DNA from: Streptococcus mitis
GTDB lineage: Bacteria; Bacillota; Bacilli; Lactobacillales; Streptococcaceae
Direction of reading: 5' to 3'
DNA length: 61,947 nucleotides
NCBI RefSeq assembly: GCF_005144795.1
Contig: NZ_SWFJ01000012.1
Location: forward strand, 1-61,947
Shown one piece after another: positions 9,887-21,010 of the stretch; the first letter of the stretch is position 1, and each line of letters begins with the position of its first letter. The notes beneath the pieces are model-generated. The model was given only the letters and a program-made list of their open reading frames with translations, ran no database searches and was not told the origin of the DNA. The position numbers and the translations under genes are program-made.

Positions 9887-9894
9887 TGAAAGAG

Positions 9895-9924
9895 GCGATT
9901 GTGAAGGAAACAATCGCTTTTTTT
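9895..9924 (+). terminator. Terminator after choline-binding protein remnant
   Basis: Stem GCGATTGT / ACAATCGC (9895-9902, 9910-9917) followed by seven Ts. Confidence 0.85.
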
Positions 9925-9976
9925 GTGAAAATATAATAAAATAGATAGGAAAGAATAAATACTTGTGTGAAAAATA

Positions 9977-9993
9977 AGACGGTCTTTCCGTCT
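9977..9993 (+). other. Small leader hairpin ahead of mevalonate kinase
   Basis: AGACGG and CCGTCT form a six-base-pair stem with a five-base loop, ending eight bases ahead of AAGGA, the likely ribosome-binding site of the next gene. There is no T tract. It could shape translation of the mevalonate operon or protect the 5' end; this is inference. A possible -10 (TATAAT, 9932-9937) is upstream. Confidence 0.35.
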
Positions 9994-10007
9994 AGTAAAA
10001 GGATAAC

Positions 10008-10886
10008 ATGACAAAAAAAGTTGGTGTCGGTCAGGCACATAGTAAGATAATTTTAATAGGGGAGCATGCGGTCGTTTACGGTTATCCTGCCATTTCCCTG
10101 CCTCTTTTGGAGGTGGAGGTGACTTGTAAGGTAGTTCCTGCAGAGAGTCCTTGGCGCCTCTATGAGGAAGATACCTTGTCCATGGCAGTTTATGCTTCAC
10201 TGGAGTATTTAGATATCACAGAAGCCTGCATTCGCTGTGAGATTGACTCGGCTATCCCTGAAAAACGGGGAATGGGTTCGTCAGCTGCTATCAGCATAGC
10301 GGCCATTCGTGCGGTATTTGACTACTATCAGGTAAATCTGCCTCATGATATATTAGAAATCTTGGTCAATCGGGCGGAGATGATTGCCCATATGAATCCA
10401 AGTGGTTTGGATGCCAAGACCTGTCTCAGTGACCAGCCTATTCGATTTATTAAGAATGTAGGATTTACAGAGCTTGAGATGGATTTATCTGCCTATTTGG
10501 TGATTGCTGATACGGGCGTTTATGGTCATACTCGTGAAGCTATTCAAGTGGTTCAAAGCAAGGGGAAGGATGCCCTGCCGTTTTTGCATGCCTTGGGAGA
10601 ATTGACCCAGCAGGCAGAAGAAGCGATTTCACGAAAAGATGCTGAAGGACTGGGACAAATCCTTAGTCAAGCGCATTTACATCTAAAAGAAATTGGTGTT
10701 AGTAGCCCTGAGGCGGACCATCTGGTTGAAACGGCTCTTAGCCATGGTGCTCTGGGTGCCAAGATGAGCGGTGGTGGGCTAGGAGGCTGTATTATAGCCT
10801 TGGCAGATAATTTAACACACGCACAAGAACTAGCAGAAAGATTAGAAGAGAAAGGAGCTGTTCAGACATGGATAGAGAGCCTGTAA
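10008..10886 (+). CDS. mvk: Mevalonate kinase
   Basis: 292 residues, GHMP kinase family. It phosphorylates mevalonate with ATP, the first kinase step toward isopentenyl diphosphate. Visible motifs: the N-terminal KIILIGEHAVVYGYP, the ATP-binding loop PEKRGMGSSAAIS (about 84-96), and the C-terminal GAKMSGGGLGGC. First gene of a four-gene cluster in which each gene overlaps the next (here by 19 bases with mvaD), as in other streptococci, implying translational coupling. Confidence 0.97.
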   Translation: MTKKVGVGQAHSKIILIGEHAVVYGYPAISLPLLEVEVTCKVVPAESPWRLYEEDTLSMAVYASLEYLDITEACIRCEIDSAIPEKRGMGSSAAISIAAIRAVFDYYQVNLPHDILEILVNRAEMIAHMNPSGLDAKTCLSDQPIRFIKNVGFTELEMDLSAYLVIADTGVYGHTREAIQVVQSKGKDALPFLHALGELTQQAEEAISRKDAEGLGQILSQAHLHLKEIGVSSPEADHLVETALSHGALGAKMSGGGLGGCIIALADNLTHAQELAERLEEKGAVQTWIESL

Positions 10887-11807
10887 CAGTACGTTCCTAC
10901 GCAAATATTGCCATTATCAAATACTGGGGAAAGAAAAAAGAAAAAGAGATGGTTCCTGCTACTAGCAGTATCTCTCTGACTTTGGAAAATATGTACACGG
11001 AGACGACTTTGTCATCTCTACCGACGGATGCGACAGCTGATGCCTTTTATATCAATGGTCAGCTACAAAATGAGGCTGAGCATGCCAAGATGAGTAAGAT
11101 TATTGACCGCTACCGTCCAGATGGTGATGGCTTTGTTCGTATTGACACTCAAAACAATATGCCTACCGCAGCGGGCTTATCATCAAGTTCTAGTGGTTTG
11201 TCCGCCTTGGTCAAGGCTTGCAATGCTTATTTCAAGCTTGGATTGGATAGAAGTCAGTTAGCACAGGAGGCTAAGTTTGCCTCAGGCTCTTCCTCTCGGA
11301 GTTTTTATGGACCATTAGGTGCCTGGGACAAGGATAGCGGAGAGATTTACCCTGTAGAGACAGACTTGAAACTAGCTATGATTATGTTGGTGCTAGAGGA
11401 TGAGAAAAAACCAATCTCTAGCCGTGACGGGATGAAACTTTGTGTGGAAACCTCGACGACCTTTGATGACTGGGTGCGTCAGTCTGAGAAGGATTATCAG
11501 GATATGTTGGTTTACCTCAAAGAAAATGATTTTGCCAAGGTTGGGGAATTAACTGAGAAAAATGCCCTTGCTATGCACGCTACGACCAAAACAGCATCAC
11601 CAGCCTTTTCTTATCTGACGGATGCAAGCTATGAAACCATGGACTTTGTTCGCCAGCTTCGTGAGCAAGGGGAATCCTGCTACTTTACTATGGATGCTGG
11701 TCCTAATGTCAAAGTACTCTGTCAAGAGAAAGACTTGGAGCATTTATCAGAAATCTTCGGTCAACGTTATCGCTTGATTGTGTCAAAAACAAAGGATTTG
11801 AGTCAAG

Positions 11808-11821
<14 letters not shown>
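10868..11821 (+). CDS. mvaD: Diphosphomevalonate decarboxylase
   Basis: 317 residues. It converts diphosphomevalonate to isopentenyl diphosphate with ATP and loss of CO2. The family signature YANIAIIKYWGKKK is at residues 10-23, and the phosphate-binding loop PTAAGLSSSSSG is near 98-109. Overlaps mvk and phosphomevalonate kinase genes at its two ends (19 and 14 bases). Confidence 0.97.
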
Positions 11822-13823
<2,002 letters not shown>

Positions 13824-13827
13824 CCAT

Positions 13828-13865
13828 CCTCAGACTGAGGTGACTTTTTTGAATTGTGATAAAAT
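13828..13865 (+). promoter_or_regulatory. liaFSR promoter with palindrome at -35
   Basis: A perfect interrupted palindrome CCTCAG-A-CTGAGG (13828-13840) ends at the expected -35 position of an extended -10, TGATAAAAT (13857-13865). The -35 hexamer itself (GAGGTG) is poor, as expected of an activator-dependent promoter. LiaR autoregulation is known in streptococci; that this palindrome is the LiaR site is inference. Confidence 0.45.
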
Positions 13866-13885
13866 AGAAGGGAGAGGATGCACCT

Positions 13886-14584
13886 ATGAGAAAATTTAAA
13901 ATCTTTTTATTTATTGAAGCCTGTCTTTTGACAGGAGCTCTGATTTTGATGGTATCAGAGCATTTTTCGCGTTTTCTGCTGATTTTATTCCTCTTTTTGC
14001 TTTTGATTCGCTATTACACTGGTAAAGAGGGTAATAATCTTTTTTTAGTAGTGGCAACCATTCTCTTCTTTTTTATCGTCATGCTCAATCCTTTTGTGAT
14101 TCTAGCTATTTTTGTTGCGGTTATCTATAGCCTCTTTCTTCTTTATCCGATGATGAACCAGGAAAAAGAGCAGACCAATTTGGTTTTTGAAGAGGTGGTG
14201 ACGGTTAAGAAGGAGAAAAATCGTTGGTTTGGAAATCTTCATCATTTTTCAAGCTACCAGACTTGCCAGTTTGATGATATCAATCTCTTTCGTCTCATGG
14301 GCAAGGATACCATTCATCTAGAGAGGGTCATTCTAACCAATCATGACAATGTCATTATTCTCAGAAAGATGGTAGGAACGACCAAAATCATTGTACCTGT
14401 AGATGTGGAAGTCAGTCTTAGCGTTAACTGTCTCTATGGTGATTTGACTTTTTTCAACCAGCCCAAGCGAGCCCTCCGCAATGAACACTATCATCAAGAA
14501 ACAAGAGACTATCTCAAGAGTAACAAGAGTGTCAAGATTTTCTTGACCACTATGATTGGCGATGTGGAGGTGGTCAGAGGATGA
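13886..14584 (+). CDS. liaF: LiaF-like membrane regulator
   Basis: 232 residues. N-terminal region with four predicted membrane helices within residues 1-95, then a cytoplasmic C-terminal domain with the late motif HLERVILTNHDNVIILRKMVGTTK-type beta structure. LiaF restrains the LiaS kinase until cell-envelope damage releases it. It overlaps liaS by four bases, as usual for the operon. Starts at ATG 13886 after GGGAGAGG. Confidence 0.9.
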   Translation: MRKFKIFLFIEACLLTGALILMVSEHFSRFLLILFLFLLLIRYYTGKEGNNLFLVVATILFFFIVMLNPFVILAIFVAVIYSLFLLYPMMNQEKEQTNLVFEEVVTVKKEKNRWFGNLHHFSSYQTCQFDDINLFRLMGKDTIHLERVILTNHDNVIILRKMVGTTKIIVPVDVEVSLSVNCLYGDLTFFNQPKRALRNEHYHQETRDYLKSNKSVKIFLTTMIGDVEVVRG

Positions 14585-15576
14585 AAAAACAAGCCTATGT
14601 AATGATTGCTCTCACCTCCATTTTGTTTGTCTTATTTTTCTCCCACAGCTTGCTGGAAATGCTTGACTTTGACTGGTCTATTTTCTTGCATGATATAGAA
14701 AAAACAGAAAAATTTGTTTTTTTATTATTGGTCTTCAGTATGTCCATGACCTTTCTCTTAGCCTTGTTTTGGAGAGGTGTTGAAGAGCTTTCTCTAAGAA
14801 AAATGCAGGCTAATCTCAAGCGTTTGTTGGCAGGGCAAGAAGTGGTTCAGCTTGCAGATCCAGATTTGGATGCCAGCTTCAAGTCCTTGTCAGGCAAACT
14901 TAACCTCTTGACAGAAGCTCTTCAAAAAGCTGAAAATCACAGTCTTGCTCAGGAAGAGGAAATCATCGAGAAAGAACGGAAGCGGATTGCTAGAGATTTG
15001 CATGATACAGTCAGTCAGGAGTTGTTTGCGGCTCACATGATTTTATCGGGTATCAGTCAGCAGGCTTTGAAATTGGATAGAGAAAAGATGCAGACCCAGT
15101 TGCAGAGTGTCACAGCTATTTTAGAAACTGCCCAGAAGGATTTACGAGTCTTACTCTTGCATTTGCGACCGGTTGAGTTGGAGCAGAAGAGTCTGGTTGA
15201 GGGGATCCAAATCCTCTTAAAAGAACTTGAGGATAAGAGTGATCTTAAGGTTAGTTTCAAGCAAAATGTAACGAAATTACCTAAGAAAATTGAGGAGCAT
15301 ATCTTCCGTATCCTGCAAGAGTTGATCAGCAATACCCTCCGCCATGCCCAGGCCTCTTGCCTAGATGTCTATCTCTATCAGACAGATGTTGAATTGCAAC
15401 TGAAGGTAGTGGACAATGGGATTGGTTTCCAGTTAGGGAGCTTAGACGACTTGAGTTATGGACTGCGAAACATCAAGGAGCGAGTCGAAGATATGGCAGG
15501 GACAGTTCAGTTATTGACAGCTCCCAAGCAAGGGCTGGCAGTTGATATCCGTATTCCCCTGTTAGATGAGGAATGA
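14581..15576 (+). CDS. liaS: Cell-envelope stress sensor kinase LiaS
   Basis: 331 residues, NarL-type (HisKA_3) kinase. Two membrane helices (about 8-25 and 43-65) enclose a very short external loop, typical of intramembrane-sensing kinases. The phospho-acceptor His141 is in ERKRIARDLHDTVSQELF, and the ATPase domain shows NTLRHA and DNGIGF. It responds to lipid II-directed antibiotics and other envelope stress, and phosphorylates LiaR. Confidence 0.93.
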   Translation: MKKQAYVMIALTSILFVLFFSHSLLEMLDFDWSIFLHDIEKTEKFVFLLLVFSMSMTFLLALFWRGVEELSLRKMQANLKRLLAGQEVVQLADPDLDASFKSLSGKLNLLTEALQKAENHSLAQEEEIIEKERKRIARDLHDTVSQELFAAHMILSGISQQALKLDREKMQTQLQSVTAILETAQKDLRVLLLHLRPVELEQKSLVEGIQILLKELEDKSDLKVSFKQNVTKLPKKIEEHIFRILQELISNTLRHAQASCLDVYLYQTDVELQLKVVDNGIGFQLGSLDDLSYGLRNIKERVEDMAGTVQLLTAPKQGLAVDIRIPLLDEE

Positions 15577-15589
15577 TAAAGGAGTAAAG

Positions 15590-16222
15590 ATGAAAATTTT
15601 ACTAGTAGATGACCACGAAATGGTCCGATTGGGCTTGAAAAGCTACTTTGACCTCCAAGACGATGTAGAGGTTGTGGGCGAGGCGGCAAACGGGTCTCAA
15701 GGTATTGACTTAGCCTTGGAATTGCGTCCAGATGTCATTGTCATGGATATTGTCATGCCTGAGATGAATGGGATTGATGCGACCTTAGCTATCCTTAAAG
15801 AATGGCCTGAAGCCAAGATTTTGATTGTGACTTCGTACTTGGACAATGAAAAAATAATGCCGGTTTTGAATGCTGGTGCTAAAGGCTATATGCTTAAGAC
15901 TTCTAGTGCAGACGAACTACTCCATGCCGTCCGTAAGGTGGCTGCTGGGGAGCTGGCCATTGAGCAAGAGGTCAGCAAGAAGGTCGAGTATCACCGCAAT
16001 CACATAGAACTACATGAGGACCTGACTGCGCGTGAGCGAGATGTTCTCCAACTCATCGCCAAGGGCTACGAAAATCAGCGTATCGCAGACGAACTTTTTA
16101 TCTCTCTCAAGACGGTCAAGACCCATGTGTCTAATATCCTAGCCAAACTTGAAGTCAGCGATCGTACCCAGGCTGCAGTCTATGCCTTTCAGCACCACTT
16201 GGTGGGGCATGAGGAGTTTTAG
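15590..16222 (+). CDS. liaR: Cell-envelope stress response regulator LiaR
   Basis: 210 residues from ATG 15590, with AAAGGAG just upstream; an in-frame ATG at 15566 overlaps liaS without a ribosome-binding site. Receiver domain with phospho-acceptor Asp53 in VMDIVMPEMNG, and a C-terminal LuxR-type helix-turn-helix (LTARERDVLQLIAKGYENQRIADELFI). Paired with LiaS. Confidence 0.95.
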   Translation: MKILLVDDHEMVRLGLKSYFDLQDDVEVVGEAANGSQGIDLALELRPDVIVMDIVMPEMNGIDATLAILKEWPEAKILIVTSYLDNEKIMPVLNAGAKGYMLKTSSADELLHAVRKVAAGELAIEQEVSKKVEYHRNHIELHEDLTARERDVLQLIAKGYENQRIADELFISLKTVKTHVSNILAKLEVSDRTQAAVYAFQHHLVGHEEF

Positions 16223-16880
16223 ATGAGTCTAGCAGATTTGTTTGTGGAGCTAGAAGCCGCAAAAGATTCTCAAAAAGCAGGGGCCATGGAAGCCTATATG
16301 CGCCATCAATTTTCCTTTCTAGGCATTGCGGCGCCTGAAAGAAATAAACTCTATAAAAAATACTTTCCAAAAGCGAAAAAAAACAAGGGCCATCGATTGG
16401 GATTTTTTAGATACTTGCTGGGAAAAAGAATCTAGAGAATACCAGTATGTGACTGCAAATTATTTGAAAGCCATGCAGTCTTATCTAACGGAGAACGATT
16501 TACCTAAGCTTGAGCGTCTGGTCGTCACAAAATCCTGGTGGGATACGGTGGATATCCTAGACCGAGTAGTAGGGAGTTTGGTGTATGACCGCCCTGAACT
16601 AGAAGAAATAATCTTAAAATGGAGCCTGTCAGACAATATCTGGCTGAGACGAGTCGCTATTGACCACCAGTTGTTAAGAAAAGAGAAGACCAATGTTCAA
16701 TTAATGGAAAAGATTCTGCTTCATAACTTGAACCAAACAGAATTCTTTATCAATAAAGCCATTGGCTGGGCTCTGCGAGACTACTCCAAAACCAATCCAG
16801 CTTGGGTAGCAGGCTTCATTGAGAAAAACAAGGAAAGAATGGCTGACCTTAGTATCAAAGAAGCAAGCAAGTACCTCTAG
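16223..16880 (+). pseudogene. AlkD-like DNA alkylation repair protein, frameshifted in A8 tract
   Basis: Starts at ATG directly after the liaR stop. Residues 1-53 (MSLADLFVELEAAK to FPKAKK) read in one frame and the rest (TRAIDWDFLDTCWEKESREYQYV to SIKEASKYL) in the +1 frame. The switch point is a run of eight As (16376-16383); seven would restore a 218-residue HEAT-repeat protein of the AlkD family, which flips out or excises alkylated bases. As written, translation ends after 70 residues. A homopolymer error, a real mutation, slippage or phase variation are all possible. Confidence 0.85.
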
Positions 16881-16905
16881 CGTCATTGAAAAGCGCATTC
16901 ATTAC

Positions 16906-16935
16906 TTGAAAAAAGTCGCCCATTTATGTTATAAT
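16906..16935 (+). promoter_or_regulatory. Promoter of tig
   Basis: TTGAAA (16906-16911), 18-nt spacer and extended -10 TGTTATAAT (16927-16935), 37 nt ahead of the tig ATG. Confidence 0.7.
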
Positions 16936-16972
16936 AGACTGTATTTAAAAAATTTTAAGGAGAAATGACAGA

Positions 16973-18256
16973 ATGTCTGTATCATTTGAAAACAAAGAAA
17001 CAAACCGTGGTGTCTTGACTTTCACTATCTCTCAAGACCAAATCAAACCAGAATTGGACCGTGTCTTCAACTCAGTGAAGAAATCTCTTAATGTTCCAGG
17101 TTTCCGTAAAGGTCACCTTCCTCGTCCTATCTTCGACAAAAAATTTGGTGAAGAGTCACTTTATCAAGACGTTATGAACGCTCTTTTGCCGAATGCTTAT
17201 GAAGCAGCTGTAAAAGAAGCTGGTCTTGAAGTGGTTGCTCAACCAAAAATTGACGTAACTTCAATGGAAAAAGGTCAAGACTGGGTTATCACTGCTGAAG
17301 TCGTTACAAAACCTGAAGTAAAATTGGGTGACTACAAAAACCTTGAAGTATCAGTTGATCTAGAAAAAGAAGTGACTGATGCTGACGTTGAAGAGCGTAT
17401 CGAACGCGAACGCAACAACTTGGCTGAATTGGTTATCAAGGAAGCTGCTGCTGAAAATGGCGACACTGTTGTCATCGACTTCGTTGGTTCTATCGACGGT
17501 GTTGAATTTGATGGCGGAAAAGGTGAAAACTTCTCACTTGGACTTGGTTCAGGTCAATTCATCCCTGGTTTCGAAGACCAATTGGTAGGTCACTCAGCTG
17601 GCGAAACTGTTGATGTAGTTGTAACATTCCCAGAAGACTACCAAGCAGAAGACCTTGCAGGTAAAGAAGCTAAATTCGTAACAACTATCCACGAAGTAAA
17701 AGCTAAAGAAGTTCCAGCTCTTGACGATGAACTTGCAAAAGACATCGACGAAGAAGTTGAAACACTTGCTGAATTGAAAGAAAAATACCGTAACGAATTG
17801 GCTGCTGCTAAAGAAGAAGCTTACAAAGATGCAGTTGAAGGTGCAGCAATTGATAAAGCTGTAGAAAACGCTGAAATCGTAGAACTTCCAGAAGAAATGA
17901 TCCACGAAGAAGTTCACCGTTCAGTAAATGAATTCCTTGGAAACTTGCAACGTCAAGGTATCAACCCTGACATGTACTTCCAAATCACAGGAACTACTCA
18001 AGAAGACCTTCACAAACAATACGAGGGAGAAGCTGAATCACGTACTAAGACTAACCTTGTTATCGAAGCAGTTGCGAAAGCTGAAGGATTTGACGCTACT
18101 GACGAAGAAATCCAAAAAGAAATCGAGCAATTGGCTGCAGATTACAACATGGAAGTTGCACAAGTACAAAGCTTGCTTTCAGCTGATATGTTGAAACATG
18201 ATATCACAATCAAAAAAGCTGTTGAGTTGATTACAAGCACAGCAACAGTTAAATAA
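16973..18256 (+). CDS. tig: Trigger factor (ribosome-associated chaperone)
   Basis: 427 residues, full length. N-terminal ribosome-binding domain with the signature [12 protein letters not shown] (about 43-54), central FKBP-type peptidyl-prolyl isomerase domain (about 160-245; [24 protein letters not shown]) and a C-terminal substrate-cradling helical domain. It binds nascent chains at the ribosome exit tunnel. Strongly biased, translation-optimised codons fit high expression. AAGGAG precedes the ATG. Confidence 0.98.
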   Translation: MSVSFENKETNRGVLTFTISQDQIKPELDRVFNSVKKSLNVPGFRKGHLPRPIFDKKFGEESLYQDVMNALLPNAYEAAVKEAGLEVVAQPKIDVTSMEKGQDWVITAEVVTKPEVKLGDYKNLEVSVDLEKEVTDADVEERIERERNNLAELVIKEAAAENGDTVVIDFVGSIDGVEFDGGKGENFSLGLGSGQFIPGFEDQLVGHSAGETVDVVVTFPEDYQAEDLAGKEAKFVTTIHEVKAKEVPALDDELAKDIDEEVETLAELKEKYRNELAAAKEEAYKDAVEGAAIDKAVENAEIVELPEEMIHEEVHRSVNEFLGNLQRQGINPDMYFQITGTTQEDLHKQYEGEAESRTKTNLVIEAVAKAEGFDATDEEIQKEIEQLAADYNMEVAQVQSLLSADMLKHDITIKKAVELITSTATVK

Positions 18257-18260
18257 TCTT

Positions 18261-18365
18261 ATACTCTTCGAAAATCAAATTCAAACCACGTCAGCGTCGC
18301 CTTACCGTACTCAAGTACAGCTTGCGGCTAGCTTCCTAGTTTGCTCTTTGATTTTCATTGAGTAT
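18261..18365 (+). repeat. BOX element (boxA-boxC, no boxB)
   Basis: Begins ATACTCTTCGAAAATC, carries CACGTCAGCGTCGCCTTACCG (the sequence targeted in BOX typing) and ends with the boxC GCGGCTAGCTTCCTAGTTTG and ATTTTCATTGAGTAT. BOX repeats are small RNA-structure-forming intergenic elements of S. pneumoniae and close relatives, thought to be mobilised in trans. It sits between the converging tig and recD2 genes, four bases past the tig stop. Confidence 0.9.
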
Positions 18366-18373
18366 TAATAAAC

Positions 18374-18402
18374 AAAAATCCCACCTGAATTGGTGGGTTT
18401 TC
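18374..18402. terminator. Bidirectional terminator between tig and recD2
   Basis: CCCACC (18380-18385) and GGTGGG (18392-18397) pair around a six-base loop. A-rich sequence on the left and TTTTCTT on the right make it usable from either side, most clearly for recD2 on the minus strand. Confidence 0.7.
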
Positions 18403-18409
18403 TTATGCA

Positions 18410-20776
18410 CTATTTTCCAAAAATCTCTTTGAGGTCTGCATCTGTAATCCCAATCATGGCTGGGATGCTGTCCCAGTTTTCTTCGGTTAGGATGTAGGAT
18501 TCTTCAGAGGTACTTGATGTGGCAGTTTCAGAGACCGCTGGTTGCTTTTCTTCAACAGTTTCCAATAAATCACTGAAGCGTTCAATCAGATAGGTTTTTC
18601 GGGCAGTTCCAATGTGTTGGGTAGCATAGTCGAAGGCCTGTAATTCGCCTAGTAAGATAAGCTTGCTTTTGGCGCGTGTAATGGCCGTATAGATGAGATT
18701 GCGCTCCAGCATACGCCTGCTAGCACTGGTGATAGGTAGGATGACAACAGGAAATTCACTTCCCTGCGATTTATGGATACTCATGGCATAGGCCAGGCGA
18801 ATTTTGTACCATTCGTTACGTGGGTAAGAGACCTCATTGCCATCAAAATCAATGACAATTTCGTCTTGTTTCGACTCGGTGTATTTACCAGGAATCAGGT
18901 CTGTGATAGCTCCTAAATCTCCATTAAAGACATTGATTTCAGCATCATTGACCAAGTGAATGACCTTGTCGCCCTTACGATAGTGGCACTGGGGAGCTTC
19001 AAAACTGAGTTGTTCTTTTTGTGGTGGGTTCAGGAGGTCTTGCATGAGCTGGTTGATGGCATCAATTCCTGCAGTTCCTCGGTACATAGGAGCCAGAACT
19101 TGGATATCTCGGGCAGGGATGCCGCTTCTGAGGGCAGCGCCTAAGATTTTCTCAATAGTGGCGGGAATATGTCCGCTAGCAATTTCAAAGTAGGAACGGT
19201 CAGCTTTTTTCTGGGTGAAATCAGCTGGCAAGATTCCCTGTCGAATCTGACTAGCTAGGGTGACGATAGTTGATTCTTCGCTTTGTCGGTAAATTTTTTC
19301 CAAGCGAGTCTGAGGAATCAAGGGAATATGAAGCAGATCAGCTAGAACTTGTCCAGGACTGACAGACGGGAGCTGGTCGCTGTCGCCCACGATGAGGATT
19401 TTACTGTTAGAAGAGATGTTGGAGAAGAGTTGGTTGGCCAGCCAAGTATCCACCATTGAAAATTCATCCACGATGATAAAGTCAGCATCTAGATAATCTT
19501 CCAGATGACTGGTATCATCGTCACCTGTCATTCCCAAGTGGCGGTGTATGGTCGCGCTAGGCAAACCTGTCAATTCATTCATGCGCCGAGCTGCTCGGCC
19601 AGTTGGAGCGGCAAGAAGAATCGGCAGATTGCTTTTTTTCCTGAGGTCAAGTCCTTCTAAAAGGGCATAAACAGCGATGATACCATTGATAACAGTTGTT
19701 TTACCAGTACCAGGCCCACCTGTCAGGATAAAGATCTTGTTCTGGATAGCATCACAGATAGCTTGTTTTTGAATGCTATCATACTCAATTCCCAGCTCTT
19801 CCTCGACAGTAGTGATATGTTTTTGAATGGTTTCTAAATCCTGGCTCTTCTGTTTTCCTTTTTCAAGGATACGAACCAAGTGACTGCGGATGCCTTCCTC
19901 AGCGAAAAAGAGGCTGTTGTCAAAAATCTTGGTATCAACCTGCTGAACCTTGTCTTCTTCAATCAGGTAGGAGAGTTCTTGGGCAACTTGGCTGGGATCC
20001 AGTTCCACGGGACGAGAAGACTCAAGGAGAGTAAGGGTTTGTTCCAGCAAATCCCGTGCTTCAACATAGGTGTCCCCTGTTTCCATACAGGCCTGAAAAA
20101 GACTATGTACTAGACCGGCGCGGAAGCGTTCAGGAGCCTGACTTTCGATGCCTAGTTCTTCCGCTAATTGGTCAGCAATGGTAAAGCCCAAACCCTTGAT
20201 ATCCTCGACCAACTGGTAGGGATAATTTTCAACCACATCAAGGGTTTCTTCCTTGTAAAAGTCTTGAATCTGAAAGGCTAGTTTGTTGGGAATGCCGTAG
20301 TTGGCAAGTTTGGCCAAAACCATCTCGGTTCCGTAGTTGAGATGAAGAGTGGAGACGAATGCCTCGCGATTTTTGGCAGAGAGCCCTGAGATACCTTCTA
20401 GCTTTTCTGGGTGTTGCAGAATTTCGTCAATGGTATTGTCACCATAGGTGTCCACGATTTTCTGAGCTGTCTTGAGACCAATTCCCTTGAAATGGCTACT
20501 TGAAAAGTACTTAACCAAGCCCTTGCTAGTTGGTTTTGCGCGTTCATACCGGCTGATTTGCAGTTGTTCCCCGTACTTGGAGTGCTGGACAATTTGTCCC
20601 CAAAAAGTATAGTCTTCTCCCTCAATCACATCAGCCATGGTGCCCGTGATAATGATTTCAAAATCATCAAAATCTTCTGCGTCCGTATCTTCGATTTCTA
20701 GGAGGAGGATGCGATAAAAATTGCTGGGATTTTCAAAAATAATCCGTTCAATGGTTCCTGAAAAATAAACTTCCAT
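18410..20776 (-). CDS. recD2: RecD2-type SF1B DNA helicase
   Basis: 788 residues. Family members unwind DNA 5'-3' without RecBC and act in DNA repair and replication-fork processing. An N-terminal OB-like and helix-hairpin-helix region (KGIGLKTAQKIVDTYG, SGLSAKNREAF) precedes the helicase core with Walker A GGPGTGKTT (about 353-361), Walker B VDEFSMVD, QLPSVSPG, and the C-terminal MSIHKSQGSEFPVV and YTAITRAK motifs. The Ser/Glu-rich tail is variable. The gene lies between two BOX copies in opposite orientation. Confidence 0.95.
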   Translation of the reverse strand: MEVYFSGTIERIIFENPSNFYRILLLEIEDTDAEDFDDFEIIITGTMADVIEGEDYTFWGQIVQHSKYGEQLQISRYERAKPTSKGLVKYFSSSHFKGIGLKTAQKIVDTYGDNTIDEILQHPEKLEGISGLSAKNREAFVSTLHLNYGTEMVLAKLANYGIPNKLAFQIQDFYKEETLDVVENYPYQLVEDIKGLGFTIADQLAEELGIESQAPERFRAGLVHSLFQACMETGDTYVEARDLLEQTLTLLESSRPVELDPSQVAQELSYLIEEDKVQQVDTKIFDNSLFFAEEGIRSHLVRILEKGKQKSQDLETIQKHITTVEEELGIEYDSIQKQAICDAIQNKIFILTGGPGTGKTTVINGIIAVYALLEGLDLRKKSNLPILLAAPTGRAARRMNELTGLPSATIHRHLGMTGDDDTSHLEDYLDADFIIVDEFSMVDTWLANQLFSNISSNSKILIVGDSDQLPSVSPGQVLADLLHIPLIPQTRLEKIYRQSEESTIVTLASQIRQGILPADFTQKKADRSYFEIASGHIPATIEKILGAALRSGIPARDIQVLAPMYRGTAGIDAINQLMQDLLNPPQKEQLSFEAPQCHYRKGDKVIHLVNDAEINVFNGDLGAITDLIPGKYTESKQDEIVIDFDGNEVSYPRNEWYKIRLAYAMSIHKSQGSEFPVVILPITSASRRMLERNLIYTAITRAKSKLILLGELQAFDYATQHIGTARKTYLIERFSDLLETVEEKQPAVSETATSSTSEESYILTEENWDSIPAMIGITDADLKEIFGK

Positions 20777-20823
20777 AAAATTCCTTTGTATGAATAGGTG
20801 ATAGTTGGGGTTGTTTTTATTTT

Positions 20824-20938
20824 ATACTCAATGAAAATCAAAGAGCAAACTAGGAAGCTAGCCGCAGGTTGCTCAAAACAGTGTTTTGAGGTTGCAGATA
20901 GAAGCTGACGTGGTTTGAATTTGATTTTCGAAGAGTAT
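20824..20938 (-). repeat. BOX element, inverted relative to the copy at 18261
   Basis: On the minus strand it reads ATACTCTTCGAAAATC through CACGTCAGCTTCTATC to GAGCAACCTGCGGCTAG and ATTTTCATTGAGTAT. It holds a partial boxB-like hairpin (CAAAACA / TGTTTTG). It lies just upstream of recD2 on the recD2 strand. Confidence 0.9.
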
Positions 20939-20971
20939 TAGTCAATAAACAATCACTTCTCATGATAGAAG

Positions 20972-21003
20972 AAGAGGCTGAGATTGCTGATTCTCGGCCT
21001 CTT
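20972..21003 (-). terminator. Terminator of rnhC-lepB
   Basis: AAGAGGCTGAGA (20972-20983) pairs with TCTCGGCCTCTT (20992-21003), one G-U pair, immediately past the lepB stop on the minus strand, then TTCTTCT. Confidence 0.65.
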
Positions 21004-21010
21004 AGGTCTC

